Positions 50,137-63,166 of a stretch of 64,000 nucleotides of DNA are shown in pieces. Below the pieces are notes generated by a model that was not told the origin of the DNA, ran no database searches, and saw only the letters and a list, made by a program, of their open reading frames with translations. Source of the stretch: Virgifigura deserti (GTDB lineage Bacteria; Pseudomonadota; Alphaproteobacteria; Dongiales; Dongiaceae); contig QOZR01000013.1 in the NCBI GenBank assembly GCA_003576685.1, forward strand, positions 62,001 to 126,000. The letters are read 5' to 3'. Both the position numbers and the translations under genes were made by a program. Positions within the stretch are counted from its first letter, which is position 1; every line of letters begins with the position of its first letter.

Positions 50137-51348
50137 GTGAGCGAGCCATATCATAACGGTGCCTTTTCGGGGATCCGCGAGTTCTTTCGCCTCGAAGCAT
50201 CGGCCGGGATCCTTCTGCTGATCGCCGCGTTGCTCGCGCTGATCGCAAGCAACACGCGCCTTGCCGAGTTCTATGACCTGTTTCTGCAGATTCCGGTCGA
50301 GATCCGCCTGGGCGCGCTTCATATCGCCAAGCCGCTGCTGCTCTGGATTAATGACGGGCTGATGGCGATCTTCTTCCTGCTCGTCGGGCTCGAGATCAAG
50401 CGGGAGTTGCGGGAGGGCGAGTTATCGACGACGTCGCAGGCCATGCTGCCCGGAGTCGCCGCGGTCGGCGGCATGCTGGTTCCGGCGCTGATCTATGTCT
50501 CGCTCAACAGCGGCGATCCGATGGCGTTGCGCGGCTGGGCCATTCCGGCGGCGACGGACATCGCCTTCGCCCTTGGCGTGCTGACACTGCTCGGGCGGAG
50601 CGTTCCGGTCTCCTTGAAGGTGTTTCTCGTCGCGCTGGCGATCATCGACGATCTCGGCGCGATCATCATTATCGCGCTGTTCTATACGGGCGACCTGTCA
50701 GTGCTGGCACTGCTGCTCGGCCTCGGCGTCCTGCTTATCATGCTGATGCTGAACCGTCTCGGCGTAACCCGGATCGCGCCCTATGCGCTGCTCGGCATCG
50801 TGCTATGGGTCCTCGTCCTGAAGTCCGGCGTTCATGCGACGCTGGCCGGCGTCGCGACAGCCTTCGCCATTCCACTGACCCCGCGGGACGACACCGGCTT
50901 TTCACCGCTCACACATCTTGAGCATATCCTGCATCCATGGGTGGCCTTCCTGGTGATGCCGCTGTTCGGCTTCGCCAACGCCGGCGTGTCCTTCGCCGGC
51001 GTGACGCTGGCCTCGCTGGCCGAGGGTATTCCGCTCGGCATCGCCGCCGGGCTGTTCATCGGCAAGCAGCTTGGCGCTTTCGGTTTCGCCTGGGCGGCGA
51101 TCAGGCTGGGTTGGACGAAACTTCCAGAGGGCGCCGGCTGGCTCAGCTTCTACGCGACCTGCATGCTGGCCGGCATCGGCTTCACAATGAGTCTCTTCAT
51201 CGGGACGCTCGCCTGGGAGTCCTCGGATTATGCGGCGCCGGTCCGGCTGGGCGTCTTGATCGGCTCCCTGGCCTCGGGCGTCATCGGTTATCTCCTGCTG
51301 CGCATTGCCGGCAGCAAACGCATCAGCGCGCCGACGGTCGCGGAGTGA
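50137..51348 (+). CDS. nhaA: Na+/H+ antiporter NhaA
   Basis: Exchanges internal Na+ for external H+, for pH and salt balance. 403 residues, about 12 helices. Key marks: FFLLVGLEIKRELREGEL, the paired aspartates in ALAIIDDLGAIIIIALFYTG, GVHATLAGVATAFAIP and FANAGVSF. The start is GTG at 50137, giving MSEPYHNGAFSGIREFFRLE, with ACCGGAG 8 bases upstream. Confidence 0.95.
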   Translation: MSEPYHNGAFSGIREFFRLEASAGILLLIAALLALIASNTRLAEFYDLFLQIPVEIRLGALHIAKPLLLWINDGLMAIFFLLVGLEIKRELREGELSTTSQAMLPGVAAVGGMLVPALIYVSLNSGDPMALRGWAIPAATDIAFALGVLTLLGRSVPVSLKVFLVALAIIDDLGAIIIIALFYTGDLSVLALLLGLGVLLIMLMLNRLGVTRIAPYALLGIVLWVLVLKSGVHATLAGVATAFAIPLTPRDDTGFSPLTHLEHILHPWVAFLVMPLFGFANAGVSFAGVTLASLAEGIPLGIAAGLFIGKQLGAFGFAWAAIRLGWTKLPEGAGWLSFYATCMLAGIGFTMSLFIGTLAWESSDYAAPVRLGVLIGSLASGVIGYLLLRIAGSKRISAPTVAE

Positions 51349-51377
51349 AATGGCTTCGCCGCCACCGGGCGCACCGC

Positions 51378-52961
51378 TCAGGACATGTCGATTCCGCCCT
51401 CTTCCTTGCGCTTGGCGATGAAGGCCTGGAGCTCCTCGTCGATGGCGGGGTCGAGCGGCGGCGGCGTGTAGTCGGCCAGGATCCGCTTCCACAAGGCATT
51501 GGCCCGCTGCGCGGTGTCTTGGGCGCCGGCCTCGCGCCAGCTCTCGAAGTTGCGCCAGTCGGAGAGGATCGGCGCATAGAACGCCGTCTCGTAGCGCGCC
51601 AGCGTGTGCGCCGCGCCGAAGAAGTGGCCGCCCGGCCCGACCTCGGCGATCGCGTCGAGCCCCAGCGTGTCGTCGTTGACCTCGATCGGCTGCAGCAGCT
51701 CGGCCATCATCTGCAGGATCTCGGCGTCGACGATCATCTTCTCGAAAGACGCGACCAGGCCGCCCTCCATCCAGCCCGCGCCGTGCTTGACGAGACTGGC
51801 ATGGCCCATCACCGCGCCCCAGGCCGACATCTCGGTCTCGTAGGCGGCCTGGGCGTCGACCGCGTTGGCCGCGCAAGGCGCACTCGAGCGGTAAGGCAGG
51901 CCATAGCGCCGCGCCAACTGGCCACCGGCGAGCGCGCCGAGCGTGTATTCCGGCGTCCCGAAGGCAGGCGCGCCGCTCTTCATGTCGACGTTCGAGGTGA
52001 AGCCGCCATACAGAACGGGCGCCCCCGCTCGCACCATCTGGGTGAAGGCGATGACGCCTAGCGCCTCGGCGTTCTGCTGGGCGAGCGCACCGGCCAGCGT
52101 CGCCGGGGCCATCGCGCCGCTCAAGGTGAAGGGCGTGATCACGTTGGCTTGGCCATGACGGGCCATCGCCATCAAGCCGTCCAGCATCGCGCCGTCGACG
52201 CGCAGCGGCGAGTTGGTATTGATCGTCGTGAGCAGCCCGGGCTTCTCGGCAAGCTCCTCGCGGCTGATGCCGCGGGCGATGCAGTTCATCGCAATGCCAT
52301 CCAGGACCCGGTGCGGGCCGATCCCCGAGGGCTGCCAGACCCGGTCGGTCAGCGTGATATAGGCGTAATGGCAGTCCAGGTGACGGATTGACGGCGGGAT
52401 GTCGATCGGCTCCACCGGATAGCCGGCAGCGACGTGAATGATGTTGAGGCTGTGGGCGAGCTTCAGCAGGTTGGAGAAATCGGCGAAGCTGCCGGGGCGG
52501 CGCCCACGGTCGAGGTCCGAGCAGTTGGGCGCCCCGGACACGGTGCAGAAATTCACGTTCGCGCCGCCGATCCGGACGTTCCGCGCCGGATTGCGAGCAT
52601 GGAGCGTGAACTCGGATGGCGCCTTCGCGACATAGTCCGCGATCAGGCCGCGGTCGAAGCGGACTCGGTTGTTCGAACGGTCGACCGTGGCGCCGGCCTT
52701 CTCGAGAATGCCGAGCGCCTCGTCATTCAGGAATTCGAGGCCGTAAGTCTCCAGGATCCGCATCGAGGCGTCGTGAATCCGGTCGAGCTGCTCGGGCGTC
52801 AGCACCTCGATCGGCTTGTAGGGATTGACCAAGTTCCGCCACGGCAATTGCTTCAGGCCGCCGACCTCGCGACGGCTTCGCCGTCGGGGCCCGCCTGCCG
52901 CCCCTAAACTCTCCGCCCCTGAACGCACCGCCTGGCCTCTGCGCATCCCAATCCGCTCCAT
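51378..52961 (-). CDS. Trimethylamine/betaine methyltransferase family protein (MttB superfamily, non-pyrrolysine)
   Basis: A 527-residue MttB-superfamily protein. These move a methyl group from a quaternary amine to a corrinoid protein; non-pyrrolysine members act on glycine betaine or proline betaine. Seen: the basic N terminus (GGPRRRSRREVGG), EVLTPEQLDRIHDASMRILE, and the TIM-barrel core with NCSDLDRGRRPGSFADF, AHSLNIIHVAAGYPVEP, TINTNSPLRVDGAM and EVGPGGHFFGAAHTLARY. The frame is continuous with no internal amber codon. No corrinoid protein or pterin methyltransferase is nearby. ATGs at 52961 or 52946 are possible starts. Confidence 0.88.
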   Translation of the reverse strand: MERIGMRRGQAVRSGAESLGAAGGPRRRSRREVGGLKQLPWRNLVNPYKPIEVLTPEQLDRIHDASMRILETYGLEFLNDEALGILEKAGATVDRSNNRVRFDRGLIADYVAKAPSEFTLHARNPARNVRIGGANVNFCTVSGAPNCSDLDRGRRPGSFADFSNLLKLAHSLNIIHVAAGYPVEPIDIPPSIRHLDCHYAYITLTDRVWQPSGIGPHRVLDGIAMNCIARGISREELAEKPGLLTTINTNSPLRVDGAMLDGLMAMARHGQANVITPFTLSGAMAPATLAGALAQQNAEALGVIAFTQMVRAGAPVLYGGFTSNVDMKSGAPAFGTPEYTLGALAGGQLARRYGLPYRSSAPCAANAVDAQAAYETEMSAWGAVMGHASLVKHGAGWMEGGLVASFEKMIVDAEILQMMAELLQPIEVNDDTLGLDAIAEVGPGGHFFGAAHTLARYETAFYAPILSDWRNFESWREAGAQDTAQRANALWKRILADYTPPPLDPAIDEELQAFIAKRKEEGGIDMS

Positions 52962-53118
52962 TGCTCATGCGTCCAAGGCAGACGCGACAAGATGCTTGAC
53001 CATCCGGGAGCGGCCGATCGACCGCTCGTCGAAGTTCGACCTTCCTCGTCCCGTATTCGACAGCGGGCAGCCCCCTCCGAAGGGATCGAGCAGCCACCAC
53101 CGAACGCGCCTGCATCGA

Positions 53119-53140
53119 CTTCTGTCGCCAAAGACAGAAG
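53119..53140. repeat. Short perfect hairpin CTTCTGTC / GACAGAAG
   Basis: An 8-base stem with loop GCCAAA in the 259-base gap between the divergent mttB-like and MFS genes, about 80 bases before the MFS start. No T run follows. The rest of this gap shows no supported gene. Confidence 0.4.
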
Positions 53141-53220
53141 CTGTGCTATCTCCTCCGCCCGAGACCGCCTGACACCCTCACCCGACCGCCCATCGCGCCA
53201 AACCCGCCCATCCGCAACCC

Positions 53221-54408
53221 ATGCATGTCAATCACCCGATCTGGCTGCGACAGGTCAGCACCCCCGGTGCGGTCGTCTTCGCCATCATGTTCACGCTGGA
53301 GTCGCTGGCCAGGGCGTCGCTGGCGACGGTGATTCCGCTGCAGGCCTATGCGCTCCTGCAGGATGCGCGCGATGTCAGCCTGCTCTATTTCGGCGTAGGG
53401 ACCACCGGCCTCATCGGCAGCTTCACCATTCCGCTGCTGATCCGCCGGTTTCGTCGCCGCTGGGTCTATTCGATGGGCGTCGCCTTCCTGATTCTGGCGG
53501 CGGCGCTGCTGGCGACGGGCACGATCGCCGGTCAGGCCTTCGGCATGCTGATTCGGGCGTTCGGCGTCGCTTCGACCAACATCGCGCTCAGCCTTTATGT
53601 GATGGACTATATCCGCAGGCGCGACCTCGTCCGCTCCGAGCCGCTGAAGCTGATGTTCGGTTCGCTCGCCTGGACCGCGGGCCCGGCGCTGGGCGTCTAT
53701 CTCTATCGCGATGTCGGCCAGGCGGCGGCCGAGCTTCTCAGCGCGGCCAGTGCCGCCCTGCTGCTCGGCTATTTCTGGGTTCTGCGCCTGCAGGAGAATC
53801 CGGCGGTCGCCGCGGCCACCCGGCCGCCGCCCAACCCGATCCGGAGCATTGCCCGCTTCCTCGCCCAGCCGCGACTCCGGCTCGCCTGGGTCATCCCGTT
53901 CGGGCGCTCATGCTGGTGGGCGATGTTCTTCGTCTATCCGCCGCTCTACATGGTCAAGACCGGGGTCGGCGAACTGGCCGGCGCCCTTCTCGTCTCGGCG
54001 GGAAACGCCATGCTGATCATGACGCCGCTGGTCGGCCGAGCGGCAGGGCGCTATGGCATGCGTGTCCTGATCGTCGGCGCCTTCATCGCCTCCGCCCTCT
54101 TCACCTCGATGGCGGTTCTGTTCTTCGAGGTCCCGTGGGCCGTCGCCGCCTGCCTGCTGACGGCGGCCGTCGCCGCGGTGGTGCTGGACGCGGTCGGCAA
54201 CATTCCGTTCCTGCGGTCCGTCCATCCCTATGAGCGGCCGCAGATGACCACGGTCTTCCGCACTTACATCGATTTCTCGGAACTGCTGCCGGGCGCCGTC
54301 TTCGCCCTGCTGCTGACCTTCTTCGACATGCGGGCCGTGTTCCTGGCCAGCGGCCTGCTGATGCTGACTGCGGCGCTGCTCGCCCGCCACCTCCCGCGCC
54401 GCATGTAG
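53221..54408 (+). CDS. MFS transporter
   Basis: A 395-residue inner-membrane transporter with 12 predicted helices. LLYFGVGTTGLIGSFTIPLLIRRFRRRWVY shown in part marks the helix 2-3 loop, with IRRFRRRW as the basic loop, and helix 7 follows PRLRLAWVIPFGRS. Substrate unknown. It diverges from the MttB-like gene, so import or export of a methylated amine is possible but unsupported. Confidence 0.85.
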   Translation: MHVNHPIWLRQVSTPGAVVFAIMFTLESLARASLATVIPLQAYALLQDARDVSLLYFGVGTTGLIGSFTIPLLIRRFRRRWVYSMGVAFLILAAALLATGTIAGQAFGMLIRAFGVASTNIALSLYVMDYIRRRDLVRSEPLKLMFGSLAWTAGPALGVYLYRDVGQAAAELLSAASAALLLGYFWVLRLQENPAVAAATRPPPNPIRSIARFLAQPRLRLAWVIPFGRSCWWAMFFVYPPLYMVKTGVGELAGALLVSAGNAMLIMTPLVGRAAGRYGMRVLIVGAFIASALFTSMAVLFFEVPWAVAACLLTAAVAAVVLDAVGNIPFLRSVHPYERPQMTTVFRTYIDFSELLPGAVFALLLTFFDMRAVFLASGLLMLTAALLARHLPRRM

Positions 54409-54556
54409 GGCGGAGCAGAGGCCTCGCAGAATCCGTAACGGCTGGGCTTTCCGCACGGGTCCAAGGTTGTCGTCAAGCCCCGCCTTTATCGCCTGTTAAG
54501 GATGAGCGGGTAGCTTCGATGCTGGCAGATCTTAACCCTGCAATCCGGAGAGGGCT

Positions 54557-58149
<3,593 letters not shown>

Positions 58150-58153
<4 letters not shown>

Positions 58154-58617
58154 CCGCACCTCCGTACAATCCTGCCGCGCATGGAGCGGCAGCCGGCAGC
58201 GAAGGGGAAAGATCCTGGGCCGAGACCCTCGCCCGTGCCGAAGCCGCGGTCGCCGAACTGGCCGCGAACTACGCCGAGGTGGCGCTCAAGGACATTGCCG
58301 ACGCGCAGGCGGCGCTCGACGCCGCAAAGGCGAAACCGGAACAGCGGCAGGACCATATTCAGCACCTCTATGGCATCGCCCACAACGTCAAGGGCCAGGG
58401 CGGGAGCTTCGGCTATCCGCTGGTCACGCGGATCGGGCAGTCTCTCTGTCAGTTGATCAAGCAGTCAGCCGCAATTCGCGACGCCGATCTGCCGATCATT
58501 CAGGCCCATCTCGATGCGCTGCGGCTGATCCTCGAGAGGCAGGTCAAGGGCGACGGCAGCGAAACCGCGAACAAGCTGGCCGCGCGCCTGGAGACGTTGG
58601 TCGGCCGGGACTCCTGA
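58150..58617 (+). CDS. Stand-alone Hpt phosphotransfer protein
   Basis: A 155-residue helical protein with the Hpt motif AHNVKGQGGSFGYPLVTRIG; H78 would take phosphate from a receiver of the upstream hybrid kinase (ATGA overlap). It would complete the His-Asp-His part of a phosphorelay. No response regulator with an output domain is in the window, so the final target lies elsewhere. It ends 4 bases from the convergent upp gene. Confidence 0.9.
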
Positions 58618-58621
58618 AGCG

Positions 58622-59275
58622 CTATTTCGTGCCGAACAGGCGGTCGCCCGCATCGCCCAGTCCGGGGACGATATAGGCGTGATCGTCGAGGCGCTCGTCG
58701 AGCGCCGCGGCATAGACCGGGATGTCCGGATGGGCGTCACGGAAGACCCGCATGCCTTCGGGCGCGGCGACCAACGCCATCAGGCGGATATGGCTGTCGG
58801 CGACTCCGCGGCGGTTGAGCAGGTCGGCGGCATAGCGCGCGGAATAGCCCGTCGCCAGCATCGGATCGACCAGGATGAACAGCCGCCCTTCCGGCTCCGG
58901 CAGCTTGACGAAATATTCGACCGGCCGCTTGGTTACGGGATCGCGATAGAGGCCGATATGTCCCATCCGCGCGGAGGGGATCAGGTCCTGCAGCCCGTCG
59001 GCCATGCCGAGGCCGGCCCGCAGGATCGAGACGATCACAACCTTCTTGCCGGCGATCCTCGGCGCGTCCATCACGGCCAACGGCGTCTCGATCCGCTCGG
59101 TCCCGACCGGCAGGTCCCGCGTGATCTCGTAGCCCATCAGCAGGGCGATCTCGCGCAGAAGCTGCCGGAACTGGATGGTCGGCGTGCGCTTGTCGCGCAG
59201 CAGCGACAGCTTGTGCTGGATCAGCGGATGGCCGAGCACCCGGAGGCTGGGAAACTCATCGGCGTTCGAGGTCAT
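58622..59275 (-). CDS. upp: Uracil phosphoribosyltransferase
   Basis: Salvages uracil: uracil plus PRPP gives UMP. 217 residues with HPLIQHKLSLLRDKRTP, SILRAGLGMADGL, the PRPP loop VDPMLATGYSA and C-terminal IVPGLGDAGDRLFGTK. It is the last gene of the nucleoside-salvage operon, its start overlapping the MFS gene stop (ATGA). Uracil from cytidine deaminase and phosphorylase action would feed it. Confidence 0.96.
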   Translation of the reverse strand: MTSNADEFPSLRVLGHPLIQHKLSLLRDKRTPTIQFRQLLREIALLMGYEITRDLPVGTERIETPLAVMDAPRIAGKKVVIVSILRAGLGMADGLQDLIPSARMGHIGLYRDPVTKRPVEYFVKLPEPEGRLFILVDPMLATGYSARYAADLLNRRGVADSHIRLMALVAAPEGMRVFRDAHPDIPVYAAALDERLDDHAYIVPGLGDAGDRLFGTK

Positions 59276-60426
59276 GGCACCTCCTGAAATCGAATTGCCG
59301 GCGACACGCGCGCGAGCAGGGCCGCCACCATGGTACCGGCGATCGCCAGCCCCGTCATCGCGAAGAAAGCCGCGCCGCCGAAGGTTTCGTAGAGCGTCCC
59401 CGAGAACAGCATGACGACCCCCGAGACGGCGCCGAGCGCGACCGCGCCGTAGAGACTCTGTGCCGTGGCCGACAGTCCGGGCGGCGCGGCATGGCCCAGA
59501 AAGTCGATGGCGGCGAGGTGTGTCGCGCCGAAAGTGAGGCCGTGCAGCACTTGCGCCAGGATCAGAACCGGCAGATCCGTGCTGAACCCCAGGAGCATCC
59601 AGCGGACGACGGCCGCGACGCCGCCGAGGATGAGCAGACCCGGACTGCCGAGACGGCGCAGGACAGTGGCGCCGAAACTGAAGAGCAGGATTTCGGCGAC
59701 GACGCCCTCCGCCCACAACCAGCCGATCGTGTCTCTCGCGTAACCTGCCGCCTGCCAATGCAGCGTGCCGAAGCCATAGAGGACGCCGTGGCTCGCCTGG
59801 ATCAGGCTGGCGCCGGCGAGAAACAGAAGAAAGCGCCGGTCGGCCAGAAGGCCGGAGACGCCCCCATCGGCGGCGCGGCGCGGCGCGGGCCGCTGCTCGG
59901 GCAGGCCGAGGCAAGCGGCGACGGTGAGGGCCAGGGCCACCAGCAGGGCGTCGAGGATCAGGTTCGGCGAGCGGCCGGCGAACAGGCCGCCGCCGACGCT
60001 GGCGGCGAGGATGAAGGAGAGCGAGCCCCAAAGCCGGATACGCCCATAGTCCAACTGCCGGTCGATCGCCGTTCGGATCGTCAAGCTGTCGCCGAGCGGC
60101 ATCAGTGCGGTCAGGCAGATGCTGGACAAAACGGTGATGACGAGGATGGACCAGAATCCGCCGGCAAAGATGAACAGCGCATAGCCCGCGAGGCTGCCGA
60201 GGGCCAACAGGATCAGCGGCCGCCGCGCTTGGCCGAGGCGGTCGGCCTTGCGCGCGATCAGCGGATTGGTCAGCAGCTTCACCCAGAACGGGAGCGAGAG
60301 CAGGATGCCGATCTCGCCGCCGTCGAGCCCCTGCGCCTTCAGCCAGACCGGCCAGAACGGCAGTGTGATCCCGACAACGGTGAAGTAGGCGACGTAGAAC
60401 AGGGACAGGCGGAGCGGGAGGAACAT
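59272..60426 (-). CDS. MFS transporter, HcaT/NupG-like, probable nucleoside transporter
   Basis: A 384-residue, 12-helix transporter of the MFS_1-like group (3-phenylpropionate and nucleoside symporters). LRLSLFYVAYFTVVGITLPF opens helix 1, and LRRLGSPGLLILGGVAAVVRW and GLSATAQSLYGAVALGAVSG match that group. It sits inside the nucleoside-salvage operon, 5 bases after deoA and overlapping upp, so nucleoside or base uptake is the likely job; the assignment is by context. Confidence 0.85.
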   Translation of the reverse strand: MFLPLRLSLFYVAYFTVVGITLPFWPVWLKAQGLDGGEIGILLSLPFWVKLLTNPLIARKADRLGQARRPLILLALGSLAGYALFIFAGGFWSILVITVLSSICLTALMPLGDSLTIRTAIDRQLDYGRIRLWGSLSFILAASVGGGLFAGRSPNLILDALLVALALTVAACLGLPEQRPAPRRAADGGVSGLLADRRFLLFLAGASLIQASHGVLYGFGTLHWQAAGYARDTIGWLWAEGVVAEILLFSFGATVLRRLGSPGLLILGGVAAVVRWMLLGFSTDLPVLILAQVLHGLTFGATHLAAIDFLGHAAPPGLSATAQSLYGAVALGAVSGVVMLFSGTLYETFGGAAFFAMTGLAIAGTMVAALLARVSPAIRFQEVP

Positions 60427-60431
60427 TCGGC

Positions 60432-61775
60432 TCAGCGCATGAGCGCGGCAATCCGCTCGCGGATCACCGGTCCGGCATCGGGCTGTGCGGCACCGATGGC
60501 GAAGGCGGCGCGGACATCCTCGGCCGCCCGATCCGCCGCGGCTTCGGTGCGCGCATGAACCAGCGCCAGGGGCCGCGAGGCTCCGACCGCTTCGCCAAGC
60601 CCGGCAACCTCGTCGAGACCAACGCGATGGTCGATCGCATCTTCCGCGCGCTTGCGGCCGCCGCCGAGGTTCACAACGGCAAGCCCGAGCGCGCGGACAT
60701 CGATCATGGTGACGGTTCCGGGACGGACAGGCCGCACCGGACGGCAGACCGGCGCGCGCGGGAGATGCCGGCCCAGCGCTTCGGTAAGATCGGTGGGGCC
60801 GCCGAGCGCCGCCACCATCCGCTCGAAGCGCTCCGCCGCCGCTCCGGATTCGAGCGCCCGCAGCAGCGCGGCGCGGGCGGTGGCCGGATCCTCGGCAAGG
60901 CGCCCGAGAATCAGCATCTCGGCGCCAAGCGCGAGCACGACCTCGTGCAGCCGCGGATCGCGCGCGCCGCCGGTCAGGTAATCGATCGCCTCCCCCACCT
61001 CGAGGGCATTGCCGGCGGTTCGGCCCAGCACCTGGTTCATGTCGGTAAGCAGCGCCACCGTCGGCAGGCCGGCGCCGCCGGCCACGCGCACGAGGCTGTC
61101 GGCCAGCTCCCGTGCCGTATCGAGCCCGGTGGCAAAGGCGCCGCTGCCGAGCTTGACGTCCATGACGAGCCCGTCGAGCCCGGCGGCGAGCTTCTTCGAC
61201 AGAATCGACGCGGTGATCAACGGAACCGATTCGACCGTCGCAGTCACGTCGCGGATCGCGTAGAAGCGCCGGTCGGCCGGCGCGAGATCCGGCGTCTGGC
61301 CGACGATCGCACAGCCGGTTCCGGCGACAGCCGCCCGGAAACGGGCGAGATCCGGCTGGGCTCGATAGCCGGGAATACTTTCGAGCTTGTCGGTCGTGCC
61401 GCCGGTATGGCCGAGGCCGCGGCCGGCGATCATTGGCACGGCGCCGCCACAGGCGGCGACGAGCGGCGCCAGCATCAGGCTGACCTTGTCGCCGACGCCG
61501 CCTGTCGAGTGCTTGTCGAGGACGGGCCCCGGCAGATCGAGCGCGGACCAGTCCAGCACGGTGCCCGAATGGGTCATCGCCCGGGTCAGCGCGATCCGTT
61601 CGTCCATGTTCATGCCGCGGAAGAAGACGGCCATGGCGAAGGCGGCAACCTGGCCCTCGCCGATCGAGCCATCGATCAGGCCGCGCACGAAGGCTTCGAT
61701 CTCGGCAGCGTCGAGCACCGCCCCGTCACGTTTGCGCCGTATAATCTCCTGGGGAAGGAATGGCGTCCCGGCCAT
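60432..61775 (-). CDS. deoA: Thymidine phosphorylase
   Basis: Splits thymidine to thymine and deoxyribose 1-phosphate. 447 residues with FLPQEIIRRKRDGAVLD, the phosphate site DKHSTGGVGDKVSL, AGRGLGHTGGTTDKLES and VMDVKLGSGAF. It lies between the purine nucleoside phosphorylase and transporter genes. A pyrimidine-nucleoside phosphorylase (Pdp) naming is possible, but sequence and length fit DeoA. Confidence 0.94.
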   Translation of the reverse strand: MAGTPFLPQEIIRRKRDGAVLDAAEIEAFVRGLIDGSIGEGQVAAFAMAVFFRGMNMDERIALTRAMTHSGTVLDWSALDLPGPVLDKHSTGGVGDKVSLMLAPLVAACGGAVPMIAGRGLGHTGGTTDKLESIPGYRAQPDLARFRAAVAGTGCAIVGQTPDLAPADRRFYAIRDVTATVESVPLITASILSKKLAAGLDGLVMDVKLGSGAFATGLDTARELADSLVRVAGGAGLPTVALLTDMNQVLGRTAGNALEVGEAIDYLTGGARDPRLHEVVLALGAEMLILGRLAEDPATARAALLRALESGAAAERFERMVAALGGPTDLTEALGRHLPRAPVCRPVRPVRPGTVTMIDVRALGLAVVNLGGGRKRAEDAIDHRVGLDEVAGLGEAVGASRPLALVHARTEAAADRAAEDVRAAFAIGAAQPDAGPVIRERIAALMR

Positions 61776-61807
61776 AGGATCAAGATCCGCCGTCGGCCTG
61801 CCCCGGT

Positions 61808-62659
61808 TCAGCGCCGGTCGCCATTGGAGAGCCGTTCGAGAAAGGCGACGAGAAGTCGCGACAGATCCTCGCCCGCCCGCGCGGCCATCGCCAGGGTCTG
61901 CTCATGGCTGGTCGCCTCACTTCCGGCCGCTGTCTCGACACCGGCAGATGGGCTGACGATGGCGGAAATCGCCGCGACGCGCAGGCCGCAATGGCGCGCG
62001 ACGATCACTTCCGGCACGGTCGACATGCCGACCGCATCGGCGCCGAGCCGGATGAAGGCGCGCGATTCCGCCACGGTGGAAAAGCTGGGGCCGAGATAGG
62101 CGAGATAGACGCCTTCCGTAAGCGCCAAGCCGGCCGCGCCGGCCGCCGCGCGGAAGCGGTCGCGGAGTACCGGATCATAGGCCTCGTCCAGCGCCGGAAA
62201 GCGCGGACCGAAGGCGTCGTCGTTCGGCCCGACCAGCGGATTCATGGGCAGCAGGTTGATGTGGTCGGCGAGCATCATCAGGCTGCCCGCCGCCATGCCG
62301 GCGCGCAGCGACCCGGCCGCGTTGGTGGCGATCAGGATTTCGCATCCCAGACGCTTAAGGGTCCGGACCAGAAGCCGGATGTCCGCCGCGTCGGCGCCCT
62401 CGAACAGATGCACCCGCCCCTGCAGGCAGGCGACGGCTTCGCCGCCAAGCCGCCCGAGGACCAGCCGCCCCGCATGCCCTTCCACCCCCGGCTGCGGAAA
62501 GCCGGGCAGATCGGCATAGGGAATCGCGATCGGATCGACGATTCTGTCGGCCACACCGCCGAGCCCGGAGCCGAGGATCAGCCCGACCCGGGGCACGAAG
62601 CCCGGCGCGCGCTCGGCGACCGCCGCGGCGGCGCGGTCAGCGGACGGAGCCGTCATCAT
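61808..62659 (-). CDS. Purine nucleoside phosphorylase (trimeric type)
   Basis: A 283-residue PNP of the PunA/trimeric class. LILGSGLGGVAD opens the core, HAGRLVLGRLGG with the phosphate His follows, then TNAAGSLRAGM, LADHINLLPMNPL, and TVPEVIVARHCGLRVAAIS. It splits inosine and guanosine. The ATGATGA overlap couples it to cdd upstream. Confidence 0.93.
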   Translation of the reverse strand: MMTAPSADRAAAAVAERAPGFVPRVGLILGSGLGGVADRIVDPIAIPYADLPGFPQPGVEGHAGRLVLGRLGGEAVACLQGRVHLFEGADAADIRLLVRTLKRLGCEILIATNAAGSLRAGMAAGSLMMLADHINLLPMNPLVGPNDDAFGPRFPALDEAYDPVLRDRFRAAAGAAGLALTEGVYLAYLGPSFSTVAESRAFIRLGADAVGMSTVPEVIVARHCGLRVAAISAIVSPSAGVETAAGSEATSHEQTLAMAARAGEDLSRLLVAFLERLSNGDRR

Positions 62660-63057
62660 GCGCCGAACCCGACGGCAGTGAACGGAAAGGGCAGCAACTC
62701 GCCGAACGACAGCGTCCGACGCAGACCCGACAGGTCGCAAAGATGAACCGGGACGTCCGGCCCGGCAAACTCGCCGAGCCGCTGCCGGCAACCGCCGCAG
62801 GGCGTGCAGAGCGGCTCGCCATCCGCCAGCAGAAGGACCTCGATGATGCGCGACTCACCGGCGGCCACCATCGCGCCGATCGCGACCGCCTCGGCGCACA
62901 GGCCCTGCGGAAAGGCCGCGTTCTCGACATTGCATCCGCTATGGAGCCGACCGCTGCCGCCCCGGATGCAGGCGCCGACGGCGAACTTCGAATAGGGCGC
63001 GTAGGCATTCGCCCGCGCGGCCCGCGCCGCCTCGATCATCGCGGCAAGATCCGACAT
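62656..63057 (-). CDS. cdd: Cytidine deaminase
   Basis: Converts cytidine and deoxycytidine to uridine forms. A 133-residue tetrameric-type enzyme: AYAPYSKFAVGACIR, the zinc and proton-shuttle motif CAEAVAIGAM, and the PCGGCRQ cysteines. It is the first gene of the salvage operon (cdd, PNP, deoA, MFS, upp), with the promoter expected in the 109-base gap upstream. Confidence 0.95.
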   Translation of the reverse strand: MSDLAAMIEAARAARANAYAPYSKFAVGACIRGGSGRLHSGCNVENAAFPQGLCAEAVAIGAMVAAGESRIIEVLLLADGEPLCTPCGGCRQRLGEFAGPDVPVHLCDLSGLRRTLSFGELLPFPFTAVGFGA

Positions 63058-63166
63058 GCTTACCTCATGCGGCTGTCATGGAACCGCAGCATAGCTAAGC
63101 CAAGATGAGCGGAACAGCGCGACGTTGCGGCGCCAAACGGATGTCGGCGAACAACCCTTTTATGAG

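Noticed and set aside
51378..52961. Pyrrolysine-containing MttB
   Set aside because: The frame is continuous with no internal amber codon, so this is the non-pyrrolysine type.
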